From: an uncultured Lachnospiraceae bacterium | Lineage (GTDB): Bacteria > Bacillota > Clostridia > Lachnospirales > Lachnospiraceae | Assembly: GCA_910578645.1 (NCBI GenBank) | Contig: CAJTQI010000002.1 | Coordinates: 434,001-498,000 of the forward strand | DNA length: 64,000 nt | Reading direction: 5' to 3' | Shown: positions 33,554 through 42,101 of the stretch, piece after piece | How positions within the stretch are numbered: position 1 is the stretch's first letter | Layout: each line of letters starts with the position of its first letter | The notes under the pieces: model-generated | The model's database searches: none | Told to the model about the DNA's origin: nothing | What the model saw: the letters and a program-made list of their open reading frames with translations, nothing else | Position numbers and translations under genes: made by a program

Positions 33554-36500
33554 ATGACAGACGAAAGAATGAAGGCGGATTTGTATAATGCATTTGACAA
33601 TGCGGATACGATTCTGTTAAAAAAATACGTCGGTACGTTGAACAGTCTGCCGATGATTGAGGCAGGAGAAGCCATTACGAGGATTCAGACAGGCTCTAAC
33701 GCCTGCCTGTACCATGTTGACAAGATTGTCTATGACAAGGATGAGAATATCCATGATAAACTGATGACCGTGTATACCTCATTGTTGTCTGATGAGAAAA
33801 ATTCCCTGGTTATGATTATGAAAGGCGCTAAGACGCACGTTGATTTATATTTAGGAGCGGTCAGCAGGAATGTCAATGAGGAAGGCGGCATTCCTGCCAA
33901 AAGTCATGTAAATGCGGGAAAGACTCTGGCGAATGTGTTAAGAGGCAATTTCCCGGGTTCAGAGCTTCACAGGGTTGACAGTGAGAGAAGAAAAGATAAG
34001 AACGGCAAGCCGGTTAGCGACAGTGTGGGCTCTGTCATTGAGGACTGCTTTAAAGGGGTAAACACGATAGCGGCGGTGAGCGGCATCGCGGCCTTAAGGA
34101 ACCAGAATGAGCATGACAGCGGGAAGTTTGTGCAGGGCATGGAGAAACTGGCCGATTCCATGAGAGGGAAAGAATACGCCGTCATCTATATTGCGGACGT
34201 GATGGGGGCGTCTGTGATTGACAGGCTGTGCGGGGAGTATGAGGATATTTATTCCCAGCTATCCCCGTTTAAGCAGTCTGTGCGCACTCTCAATGAGAAC
34301 AACTCCAAGACAGATACAAGCAGTATGATTGAAGGGGTTGTCAATACCACGAATGAAAGCCTGGCCAAAGCGGTGACCCACGGCACATCCCATGCTGTTA
34401 CGAAAACCAATACTTTCGGTGGAAGTGTGAATGTGAATGTGGGCGTGAATGCGGGTCTGGTGAAAATAGGAGGAGGCGTATCGGCGGATTATCACCATTC
34501 CAAAGGTGAGACTGAGGGTGAGAACGAGTCTTTTAGCAACACGACGACAGAAGGAAAGGCCCGCTCCCTGTCGAGCCAGAATGGCATTGCCAACGCAATC
34601 ACCTCCGGCAGCGGGGAATCGCTGCAGATTACGTACGACAACAGGGCGGTGAAAACACTGCTTGACAGAATAGACGAACAGATTAAACGTCTAAGAAGCT
34701 GTGAGGATTTCGGCTTATTTGACAGTTGCGTTTATTTTATTTCCGGGCAGTATGAAAATGCGGTGGCGGCGGCCAGTACCTACAGGTCTCTCATCCGGGG
34801 TGAAGATTCATCGGCGGAATCCGCCGCCGTCAATGTGTGGACAAAGAAGGACGGAAGCAAAGATATAGAATGGCTCACCCAATATCTCAAGCGGTTTTAC
34901 CATCCGATGTTTGCCTTGCAGACGGTGTGTGCTGCGAAGAAGGAAGATGATTTGTATCTGCCGGTCACTCCGGCGCTGATGGTCAGCGGTAAGGAACTGG
35001 CCTTCCAGTTCTCTCTCCCGAAGAAATCCGTCAGCGGCCTGGCCGTAGTGGAATGCGCGGAGTTTGGCAGGAACGTGATGGGGATTGACGGTAAATACCA
35101 GGGGGACTTGGAGATTGGCAGAGTTTATCACATGCACCAGGCGGAGGAAGAGAAGGTTCTTCTGTCGGCGGACGGCCTGGTGTCCCACACGTTTATAACA
35201 GGCTCCACAGGCGCCGGCAAATCCAATGCTGTTTACCGGATGCTGACCCAGGCGGTTAGGAGACCGGACACAACATTTATGGTGATAGAGCCTGCAAAGG
35301 GAGAGTATAAAGATATCTTTGGCATGGATGGGGATATTGTTGCGGATGTCTATGGGACGAATCCGCAGCTCACCCCGCTGTTAAGGATTAATCCTTTCCG
35401 GTTCCCGGAAACGACCCATATTTATGAACATATGGACAGGCTTGTGGAGGTATTTAACGTATGTTGGCCCATGTACGCGGCTATGCCGGCGGTGCTTAAG
35501 GCGGCGTTGGAGAATGCCTATACTGCCGTAGGATGGGACTTAAAGAAGTCGGTCAACCGGACGGGGACAGCCCTTTTCCCCACATTTTCCACGGTGGCAA
35601 AGGAGGTCAGGAAGTATATCGATAATTCAGAGTATTCTGACGAAAATAAAGGAAATTATAAGGGTGCGCTGCTGACCCGCTTAGAGTCTATGACCAATGG
35701 CATGAACGGCATGATTTTCTGCGCCGACGATTTAAGCGATGAAGAGCTGTTTGATAAGAATGTCATAGTAGACTTAAGCAGAATCGGTTCCATGGAGACG
35801 AAGGCGCTTCTTATGGGAATCCTGGTGATGCGCCTGCAGGAGCACCGGGCAGGGACATCCGCGAAGAACAGTCATCTTAAGCATATTACGGTGTTGGAGG
35901 AGGCCCATAACCTGCTGAAAAGAACATCCCAGGAACAAAGCATGGAAGGCGCCAACCTGTTGGGGAAATCCGTGGAAATGCTCTCTAATTCGATTGCGGA
36001 GATGCGGACCTATGGGGAGGCTTTTATCATCGCTGACCAGGCTCCGGGGCTTCTTGACTTGTCGGTTATCCGCAATACCAACACAAAGATTATTTTCAGG
36101 CTGCCGGATTATTCGGACAGGGAACTGGTGGGGAAGTCTGCGAACCTTGGCGACGGGCAGATTGCGGAACTGGCCAGGTTAAAGACGGGCGTTGCCGCAG
36201 TCTATCAAAACAATTGGGTCTCCCCCGTCCTGTGCCAGTTTGACAAGTATGCGGGAAGTGAAAAAGTATACGTGAAACCTGACAGACATGACATTGGCAA
36301 TATTGCCGCATCGGAGATTCTGGATATCATTATGAAAAAGGATATACAGGAGAAACTGGACAACGTGGATTACCAGAAAAAAATAGTCCATGACATTACT
36401 GTGTCTGAACTGCCCGACTGGTTTAAGGTGAAGCTCCTGTCATACCTGAACTCAAAGGATAAGAAAAACAAGGAGCTTTCGGAAATCGCATACCGCTTCT

Positions 36501-36727
36501 TTGAGGCGGAGGATACGCTAAACTCCTGTCCTGAAGCGAAGAATATTACGGAATGGATTGACACGGTTACAAAGAGACTTAAGCCATCTGTCAAAGATTT
36601 CAGTGAGGAGGAGATTGACAGGCTGCTCGCCCTGCTTGTCAGGGAGCACTATGAGAGCCATGAAGCGTATGAGCCGGTTTATTTGAGCGTAATCGAACAT
36701 ATGGCAGATAAGAAGAAGCTGATGTAA
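33554..36727 (+). CDS. HerA/DUF87-type ATPase with a Gly/Ser/Thr-rich insertion
   Basis: 1057 residues. The ATPase core is C-terminal: Walker A ITGSTGAGKSNAVYRML (about 546-562), EPAKGEYKDIFG, Walker B ITVLEEAHNLL (about 776-786) and IIADQAPGLLD. This is the HerA/FtsK-like DUF87 hexameric translocase pattern. Residues about 255-355 hold an unusual low-complexity stretch with alternating hydrophobic residues (SVNVNVGVNAGLVKIGGGVS) between Ser/Thr-rich segments. ATG 33554 has GGAGGT upstream; ATG 33542 overlaps that site. HerA-like ATPases are common in DNA processing and in defence (Sir2-HerA), but no nuclease is adjacent here. Confidence 0.85.
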   Translation: MTDERMKADLYNAFDNADTILLKKYVGTLNSLPMIEAGEAITRIQTGSNACLYHVDKIVYDKDENIHDKLMTVYTSLLSDEKNSLVMIMKGAKTHVDLYLGAVSRNVNEEGGIPAKSHVNAGKTLANVLRGNFPGSELHRVDSERRKDKNGKPVSDSVGSVIEDCFKGVNTIAAVSGIAALRNQNEHDSGKFVQGMEKLADSMRGKEYAVIYIADVMGASVIDRLCGEYEDIYSQLSPFKQSVRTLNENNSKTDTSSMIEGVVNTTNESLAKAVTHGTSHAVTKTNTFGGSVNVNVGVNAGLVKIGGGVSADYHHSKGETEGENESFSNTTTEGKARSLSSQNGIANAITSGSGESLQITYDNRAVKTLLDRIDEQIKRLRSCEDFGLFDSCVYFISGQYENAVAAASTYRSLIRGEDSSAESAAVNVWTKKDGSKDIEWLTQYLKRFYHPMFALQTVCAAKKEDDLYLPVTPALMVSGKELAFQFSLPKKSVSGLAVVECAEFGRNVMGIDGKYQGDLEIGRVYHMHQAEEEKVLLSADGLVSHTFITGSTGAGKSNAVYRMLTQAVRRPDTTFMVIEPAKGEYKDIFGMDGDIVADVYGTNPQLTPLLRINPFRFPETTHIYEHMDRLVEVFNVCWPMYAAMPAVLKAALENAYTAVGWDLKKSVNRTGTALFPTFSTVAKEVRKYIDNSEYSDENKGNYKGALLTRLESMTNGMNGMIFCADDLSDEELFDKNVIVDLSRIGSMETKALLMGILVMRLQEHRAGTSAKNSHLKHITVLEEAHNLLKRTSQEQSMEGANLLGKSVEMLSNSIAEMRTYGEAFIIADQAPGLLDLSVIRNTNTKIIFRLPDYSDRELVGKSANLGDGQIAELARLKTGVAAVYQNNWVSPVLCQFDKYAGSEKVYVKPDRHDIGNIAASEILDIIMKKDIQEKLDNVDYQKKIVHDITVSELPDWFKVKLLSYLNSKDKKNKELSEIAYRFFEAEDTLNSCPEAKNITEWIDTVTKRLKPSVKDFSEEEIDRLLALLVREHYESHEAYEPVYLSVIEHMADKKKLM

Positions 36728-36748
36728 GGGACGTAAGGAGAAGAACTG

Positions 36749-37498
36749 ATGGGTGAGATTGCAAAAGAAATGCCAAAGAACAGGGAAGTGACAGACATCA
36801 ATGAGACGAGGGCGCCTGAGTCGGAGGCGCCTGAAGTGAAAGTGCCTGAAATCAAACCGAAAAGTGGGATAACGCCTGAACAGGCGCAGCACATCTATGA
36901 GAAAATTGTGGGCAATGACGCTGCTGAGGGCAATGATGCCGGGCGAAGTGGGGAGGCGGACGAAGACGGCGATGTCTTGAAAGATATATACGATTGTGAT
37001 ATCGACGATTTTGATTTCGGTGATTTGGAGTTAGACGAGGAAGAGCTAAAAAATATCCTGAAATACTTTAAGCCTGAAGTATGGGAAAAACTGGATATTT
37101 ATGATAAGAGGGCTGTGATTATTGCCTTTACAGGTTACTTGGCGAAGGTTCTCGATTTAAAGAATCCGCCCAGGGTTGTCTTCTATTATGGCCCGCATTA
37201 TGACTGCGGGGCATATGACAGGGCGAGTAATACCATAAGAATCAATATCAATAGGCTTGATGAGCCACAAATGGCCATCAACACTGTGGCCCATGAAGCA
37301 AGACACGCCTATCAGCACCAGTGTGCGGAGAATCCACAGACGAGGCAAGACAAACTGTATGCCTACAATTTTGACCATTATATCAGGCCCGTCGTGGTTG
37401 ACGGTAAATGGGTTGGGTTTGAGGAGTATGAGAACCAGTTGGTGGAAGCGGAGGCGAATGCTTTCGGCAGGCTGTTCCAGGAAAAAATAGGGGCGTAG
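36749..37498 (+). CDS. HEARH metallopeptidase-like protein
   Basis: 249 residues. The first 120 are acidic and low in complexity (PESEAPEVKVPEIKPKSG, DCDIDDFDFGDLELDEEE). The C-terminal half carries VAHEARHAYQHQ, an HExxH zinc-protease motif, with ENQLVEAEANAFG giving a likely third ligand. It would be a soluble zinc peptidase with a regulatory acidic head. It starts 21 bases after the HerA stop with AAGGAG, so it is in the same operon. It could be a processing protease for a cassette partner; its substrate is unknown. Confidence 0.78.
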   Translation: MGEIAKEMPKNREVTDINETRAPESEAPEVKVPEIKPKSGITPEQAQHIYEKIVGNDAAEGNDAGRSGEADEDGDVLKDIYDCDIDDFDFGDLELDEEELKNILKYFKPEVWEKLDIYDKRAVIIAFTGYLAKVLDLKNPPRVVFYYGPHYDCGAYDRASNTIRININRLDEPQMAINTVAHEARHAYQHQCAENPQTRQDKLYAYNFDHYIRPVVVDGKWVGFEEYENQLVEAEANAFGRLFQEKIGA

Positions 37499-37514
37499 AA
37501 ATGAGGTGAAAATA

Positions 37515-37808
37515 ATGGATATTATCCGTGACTATTATGAAAAGGCCGGGTTCCCTATGGTTATGGTGGACAAAAAGGCTGCTTCTTTTGAAAAACATCC
37601 CGATATTGCGAAGGAGTTCGCACATTGGATTCGCACAAGGGAATACACAGAGAAAAATTGTATATCCGTAGAAAATTATACGGCACAAAAGATTGCGAAG
37701 TTATCTGAGCTTATGGACGGCGAGGGCGCCTTTTCCCTTCTGGTGCAGTTAAGGGAAAATCCGCACAAAGCGTTAAGGAGAATCAAAGAGGGATTCGCTA
37801 TGCGCTAA
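37515..37808 (+). CDS. Uncharacterised 97-residue protein
   Basis: It begins MDIIRDYYEKAGFPMVMVDK after a GAGGTG site; the nearest upstream gene ends 16 bases before. It is soluble, helical in look and ends RRIKEGFAMR. I recognise no domain. Its position makes it the fifth gene of the GTPase-HerA cassette. Confidence 0.65.
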   Translation: MDIIRDYYEKAGFPMVMVDKKAASFEKHPDIAKEFAHWIRTREYTEKNCISVENYTAQKIAKLSELMDGEGAFSLLVQLRENPHKALRRIKEGFAMR

Positions 37809-37992
37809 AGCCTCGACATTTTTTTAGTGCCATGATAGAATATCTAGGCAGAACGGGCACTTGAAGGCCTGTGCGCAAGAATATTGAAAGATTTGATGAT
37901 TCTCCCATGGTTCTTGTAAAGCGGGAAGGGTGCGCGTATATTGTTTAAAGTGTATCAGGGGAAATCCGGCTGACAAGACAGCGAGGGGGATA

Positions 37993-38223
37993 ATGTTTAT
38001 GGATGAAGAATTATTGCAAAAAGCCATGGAGGCGAAAAGCCTGGATGAGCTTTTGGAATTGATGGAGGCGGCAGGGCTTGGCAATAAAAGTGCGCGGGAG
38101 AATGCTTATTTTGCAAGACTTAGTGATATGACGGAGAAATTGTCCCAAGAGGAAACAAAAAAGGCCCCTGACAGTAGTGGGGGGGTAGAGCATTACTGGA
38201 TGCCTTGCGCAATATTTTCATGA
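37993..38223 (+). CDS. Small acidic protein with a G7 tract near its end
   Basis: 76 residues starting MFMDEELLQKAMEAKSLDEL, with GAGGGGG upstream of ATG 37993. The front is a regular charged helix (AKSLDELLELMEAAGLG). Near the end lies a run of seven Gs (38179-38185). The reading shown ends GGVEHYWMPCAIFS; with one more G it would end GGGRALLDALRNIFMKR and stop at about 38230, which looks more like a natural helical end. The gene may vary by slippage here or the run may be misread. The helix slightly resembles peptide-leader sequences, but no maturation enzyme is near. Confidence 0.5.
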   Translation: MFMDEELLQKAMEAKSLDELLELMEAAGLGNKSARENAYFARLSDMTEKLSQEETKKAPDSSGGVEHYWMPCAIFS

Positions 38224-38340
38224 AACGGTGAGGTTTTTGAAAGTGCCATAGTCTATACCTACGCGTATTTTTGTTTTCTCCGGACTGTCGGACAGGGAAT
38301 ACTTGTAAGAAATTGAGAGAGACTATTTAGAGGCAGAATC

Positions 38341-39513
38341 ATGACGGAACCATATTTTGATGACAGCGATGAAGAAATGGAATACCTTATCCGCTATGAG
38401 CGGAGGAAACGTATACGGTATGAAAGACAACGGCGGATGCGAAGGCGGCGCATAATAAAAAGATGCCTGTACCTGGGGATATTTGCCATCGTCGTGGCAA
38501 TTGGCATTGCAACCGTCGTATCCGGCAGAAAACAGAAGGCGGACGACATTCTGTTGACGGTACAGAGTGTGGATATGACGCAACTGGCCGATGCGTTTAA
38601 ATTGGCGGATGCAGCGAAGATAGAAGACACGGGGGAGAAGACAGAGGAGTCGGAAGGGGAAGAAGAAACCCTCGCCTATCACTTCGCCACAACCCCGGAT
38701 ACCGCGTCTATTTACAGTGAGGAAGTAATCAGCGCCAACGCGATTCTGGTTGATGAAAACACGGATACGGTGGTGGCTTCAAAGGGCGCAAATGAAAGAA
38801 TCTATCCGGCATCCATGACTAAGGTACTTACAGTGCTTGTGGCGGCGGAACAGATTACGGAAGAGGATTTGGACGATACTTTTACCATGACGTTAGAGAT
38901 TACGGATTATGCGTATGTGAACGACTGTAGCTCCGTAGGATTTCTGGACGAGGAGAAGATTCCGGTGCGGGATTTGTTCTATGGGACGGTTTTACCTTCC
39001 GGCGGTGATGCCGCGGTGGGACTCGCCACATATGTCGCAGGCTCCCATGAGGCTTTTGTGGATATGATGAATGAGAAACTGGAAAAGTTGGGAATCGCAG
39101 ACAGCACGCATTTTACCAACTGTGTCGGTGTCCATGACGAAAACCATTACTCCACGGTCTATGATATGGCCGTTATTATGAAGGCGGCCATGCAGAACGA
39201 ATTGTGCAGGGAGGTTTTGTCTGCCCATACTTACACCACTGCATCCACCGAAAAACATCCTGACGGGATTACGATTTCCAACTGGTTTCTGCGAAAGATT
39301 GAGGACAAGGATACCGGAGGCGAAGTGCTTTGCGCCAAGACAGGGTATACGGACCAGTCCAAAAACTGTGCGGTCAGTTACGGCACTTCTGCGGATGGAA
39401 CGCCGTACATCTGTGTCACGGCGTGTTCCACGAGCAATTGGAGATGTATTTATGACCATGTGGAAATCTATAACCGGTATGTGCCGGAAGCGACAGATAC
39501 TTTGCAGTCATAA
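38341..39513 (+). CDS. D-alanyl-D-alanine carboxypeptidase (peptidase S11, DacA-like)
   Basis: 390 residues. A basic cytosolic head (RRKRIRYERQRRMRRRR) is followed by one membrane helix (about 43-60), so the catalytic part faces outside. Penicillin-binding motifs are present: SxxK in PASMTKVLTV, an SGGDAAVG loop in the SxN position, and KTG in CAKTGYTDQS. It trims the terminal D-Ala from peptidoglycan stem peptides. It differs from classical DacA in its long charged head and the lack of an obvious C-terminal amphipathic anchor. It is monocistronic by look and ends in a hairpin. Confidence 0.9.
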   Translation: MTEPYFDDSDEEMEYLIRYERRKRIRYERQRRMRRRRIIKRCLYLGIFAIVVAIGIATVVSGRKQKADDILLTVQSVDMTQLADAFKLADAAKIEDTGEKTEESEGEEETLAYHFATTPDTASIYSEEVISANAILVDENTDTVVASKGANERIYPASMTKVLTVLVAAEQITEEDLDDTFTMTLEITDYAYVNDCSSVGFLDEEKIPVRDLFYGTVLPSGGDAAVGLATYVAGSHEAFVDMMNEKLEKLGIADSTHFTNCVGVHDENHYSTVYDMAVIMKAAMQNELCREVLSAHTYTTASTEKHPDGITISNWFLRKIEDKDTGGEVLCAKTGYTDQSKNCAVSYGTSADGTPYICVTACSTSNWRCIYDHVEIYNRYVPEATDTLQS

Positions 39514-39524
39514 AATTTTATATT

Positions 39525-39551
39525 GCCTGTCCGGCCGGATGCCGGACAGGC
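39525..39551 (+). terminator. Hairpin after the carboxypeptidase gene
   Basis: A perfect 11-bp stem (GCCTGTCCGGC/GCCGGACAGGC) with a 5-base loop lies 12 bases after the stop. The T-tract is poor, so it is a probable rather than sure terminator. Confidence 0.6.
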
Positions 39552-39587
39552 ATTGCTTTATTCAACAGGTGGAGGGAGAAAAGCGAT

Positions 39588-40658
39588 ATGGAAATGACAT
39601 TGAGATGGTATGGTTTTTCGTTTGATACGGTGACACTTCAGCAGATTCGTCAGATACCGGGGGTGACTGGCGTGATTACAACATTATATGATACCAGGCC
39701 GGGGGAAGTGTGGAGCCGGGAAAGAATCCGGGCGATGATTGATGAGGTGGAGGCGGCGGGATTACATGTTGCCGGGATAGAGAGTGTCAATGTGCATGAT
39801 GCAATTAAGGCCGGTCTGCCGGAGAGAGACGGCTATATTGCAAATTATAGGAAGACACTGGAAAATCTTGGAAAAGAGGGAATCCGTCTTGTATGCTACA
39901 ATTTTATGCCGGTTTTTGACTGGACGAGGACTGAGCTTGCCAGGAAACGTGCGGATGGTTCCACGGTGCTTGCCTATACGCAGGCCGCGGTGGATGCGCT
40001 TGAGCCGGAGAAAATGTTTGCGTCCATCGCCGAGGATTCCAATGAGAGCATCATGCCCGGGTGGGAGCCGGAGAGAATGGCGCAGGTGAAAGAATTATTC
40101 GGACTGTACAAGGGTGTGAATGAAGAACGGCTATTTGAGAATCTGAAATATTTTCTGGAAAAGATTATGCCGGTGTGCGACTGCTATGATATCAATATGG
40201 CAATCCACCCGGATGACCCTGCATGGAGTGTGTTTGGCCTGCCGCGCATTATTACCAATAAGGAAAATATACTGCGGATGATGGAAATGGTGGACAATCC
40301 ACATAACGGCGTTACTTTCTGTTCCGGTTCTTACGGTACGAACCGGGAGAATAATCTGCCGGATATGATACGTGCCTTGAAAGGTAGAATACATTTTGCC
40401 CATGTGCGTAACCTGAAATTCAATTCCCCGTCGGATTTTGAGGAGGCGGCACATTTATCCGGTGACGGTGATTTTGATATGTATGAAATCATGAAGGCCC
40501 TATACGAAACCGGATTTGACGGGCCAATCAGACCGGACCATGGGCGTATGATATGGGGAGAGAGGGCTATGCCGGGGTATGGACTTTATGACCGCGCCCT
40601 TGGGGCGGCATATCTTAACGGGCTGTGGGAGGCAATCAGTAAAACAGCGGAAAGATAA
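39588..40658 (+). CDS. uxuA: Mannonate dehydratase
   Basis: 356 residues. It dehydrates D-mannonate to 2-keto-3-deoxygluconate in glucuronate breakdown. The start MTLRWYGFSFDTVTLQQIRQ, the VCYNFMPVFDWTRT segment, the metal ligands in MAIHPDDP and the late GPIRPDHGRMIWGE motif are typical of UxuA (xylose-isomerase-like barrel, Fe/Mn). GGAGGGAG lies before ATG 39588. No uxuB or uxaC is adjacent, so the pathway genes are scattered. Confidence 0.96.
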   Translation: MEMTLRWYGFSFDTVTLQQIRQIPGVTGVITTLYDTRPGEVWSRERIRAMIDEVEAAGLHVAGIESVNVHDAIKAGLPERDGYIANYRKTLENLGKEGIRLVCYNFMPVFDWTRTELARKRADGSTVLAYTQAAVDALEPEKMFASIAEDSNESIMPGWEPERMAQVKELFGLYKGVNEERLFENLKYFLEKIMPVCDCYDINMAIHPDDPAWSVFGLPRIITNKENILRMMEMVDNPHNGVTFCSGSYGTNRENNLPDMIRALKGRIHFAHVRNLKFNSPSDFEEAAHLSGDGDFDMYEIMKALYETGFDGPIRPDHGRMIWGERAMPGYGLYDRALGAAYLNGLWEAISKTAER

Positions 40659-40749
40659 ATTAATATATTTATAAAAGAGTAAACTTATTATTGTTAGTTC
40701 AAAAATAAGAGTAGCAATACTGAATGTAATCGTAATTGATAGGTCTTTG

Positions 40750-40778
40750 TTTACAATGTAATTACTATGTAGTATAAT
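40750..40778 (+). promoter_or_regulatory. Promoter of the toxin-antitoxin operon
   Basis: TTTACA (40750-40755), exactly 17 bases, then TATAAT (40773-40778), 23 bases before the antitoxin start. TGTAATTAC and neighbouring AT-rich repeats overlap the spacer and could be the autoregulatory site of the antitoxin. Confidence 0.75.
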
Positions 40779-40801
40779 GAAAATAAAAAGGGGATGATAC
40801 T

Positions 40802-41128
40802 ATGTCTAATACTTCGTTGTTGCAAGTGAGAACTTCCGCAGAAGATAAACAAAAAGCTTCAGAGATTTTGGAAAAGTTAGGAACTAATTTATCTGCGGTG
40901 GTTAATATGATGATAAAACAGATTATTCTTACTGAAGGGATTCCCTTTGAAGTGAAAATAAACCGTCCGACATATACTACAACAGAAGCAGTAAAAGAAG
41001 TGGAAGCCACAATGGATTTTGAAGGAATGCATTTGACAGAAGATGATATAAAAATATTGTACGCTTATAAAAATGGGGAAGCGTCAGGAGATGAACTGCG
41101 GAAACGAATCATGGGAGAAGTCAGATAA
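40802..41128 (+). CDS. Antitoxin: RelB/DinJ-like DNA-binding half fused to a VbhA-like Fic-inhibiting half
   Basis: 108 residues. Residues 1-55 are a ribbon-helix-helix domain of RelB/DinJ type (LLQVRTSAEDKQKASEILEK and ending TEGIPFEVK). Residues 60-108 look like a VbhA-type Fic antitoxin: the inhibitory motif [ST]xxxE[GN] is present as TMDFEG (70-75), followed by LTEDDIKILYAYKNGEASGD and RKRI. The second half should block the Fic active site; the first should repress the operon. The stop overlaps the Fic start by one base. RelB is usually paired with RelE, so this pairing is unusual. Confidence 0.85.
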   Translation: MSNTSLLQVRTSAEDKQKASEILEKLGTNLSAVVNMMIKQIILTEGIPFEVKINRPTYTTTEAVKEVEATMDFEGMHLTEDDIKILYAYKNGEASGDELRKRIMGEVR

Positions 41129-41706
41129 TGTCAGATAGGGTATACTGCTATCCGGATTCGGATGTTTTAAAGAACAGGTTAGGAATACGAGACAGGGAAC
41201 AGCTTAGGCAACTGGAAAGGAGATTGACAATGCTTCGCATTTTGGAATTAGTGGATAGGCCCATCCAGGGAAAGTTTGACTTAAAGCACCTGCAATCTAT
41301 CCACAAGTACATCTTTCAGGACGTATACGAATGGGCAGGTATGATAAGAGAGGTTGACATTGCCAAAGGGAACATGTTCTGTAATGTAAAATTTATAGAA
41401 AGTCAGGCGGAAAAGATTTTTGGAGAGATGAAAGAGGAAAATTATCTACAGGGCTTGACAGAAAAAGAAATTTCTGCCAGATTGGCATACTATTTTTCAG
41501 AAATTAATGCTTTACATCCCTTTCGGGATGGCAACGGGCGTTGCCAACGGGAATTTATCAGGACATTAGCGCTTCAGGCCGGTTATGCGATAAATTTTGC
41601 AAATGTTAGTGGAAAAGAAATGCTGAGGGCAAGTGAGGATTCTTTTTTATGTAATTACAAAAGGATGGAAGAGCTATTTGACCATTGCATCAGAGAGAAA
41701 AATTGA
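41128..41706 (+). CDS. Fic/DOC-family toxin (AMP-transferase)
   Basis: 192 residues. The Fic active site HPFRDGNGR (130-138) is complete, with the catalytic His130 and the phosphate-binding Asn-Gly-Arg, in a helical fold (EINALHPFRDGNGRCQREFI). Fic proteins modify target hydroxyls, usually with AMP. No [ST]xxxE[GN] inhibitory helix is seen in the toxin itself; it is supplied by the antitoxin (class I arrangement). ATG 41128 overlaps the antitoxin TAA (ATAATG), so the two are translated together. The target is unknown; in VbhT it is DNA gyrase. Confidence 0.92.
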   Translation: MSDRVYCYPDSDVLKNRLGIRDREQLRQLERRLTMLRILELVDRPIQGKFDLKHLQSIHKYIFQDVYEWAGMIREVDIAKGNMFCNVKFIESQAEKIFGEMKEENYLQGLTEKEISARLAYYFSEINALHPFRDGNGRCQREFIRTLALQAGYAINFANVSGKEMLRASEDSFLCNYKRMEELFDHCIREKN

Positions 41707-41734
41707 ACTGAACTAGGAACAGGCGAATATATAA

Positions 41735-41860
41735 GTTATTTGAGAAGTTTCCGCTTGACCTCTATATTTTCTAAAATGCTATCCTTAAACATAGCGGAAA
41801 CCCCTAAAACCGCGGCTTCCGCAGTCCTAGAGGCTTCCTTTTAGGGGAGGATAAGTATTT
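41735..41860. other. Structured gene-free segment with nested inverted repeats
   Basis: CCCCTAAAA and TTTTAGGGG bracket GCGGCTTCCGC and CCTAGAGG stretches, and GTTTCCGCT pairs with AGCGGAAAC further 5'. The segment folds strongly and recalls the hairpin ends of IS200/IS605-type elements, but no transposase or TnpB remnant is seen. It lies behind the toxin gene. Confidence 0.35.
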
Positions 41861-41980
41861 CCTTATCTTTTGACTAATATCATTATTACCTGTTTCGCGT
41901 GGCTTATACATATAAAAAATATTTTTTTAAAAATTTCTTAAAAATAGAGGTAAAATGCCGATTCAAAGAAATATAAATTT

Positions 41981-42070
41981 ACATTTCCGCGGAAATGTTA
42001 TATACTTAGGTATCAAATGCGGCAATGTTTAGTGCCTGCTTCGTTATATGCAGGGCATACGGCATTGCTT
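41981..42070 (+). promoter_or_regulatory. Palindrome and structured leader before the SEC-C gene
   Basis: ACATTTCCGCGGAAATGT (41981-41998) is a perfect 18-bp palindrome and a likely operator. Then CGGCAATG...CATTGC encloses a GCCTGC/GCAGGG stem (about 42022-42068). The role is unknown. The remaining space from 41871 to 41980 is AT-rich without features. Confidence 0.4.
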
Positions 42071-42101
42071 AAGATTACAGGACAAAAGGTGGTATAATAC
42101 A

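Noticed and set aside
38341..39513. Carboxypeptidase gene as the last member of the GTPase-HerA cassette
   Set aside because: It is separated by about 120 bases from the last small gene, is a common cell-wall enzyme, and has its own terminator-like end.
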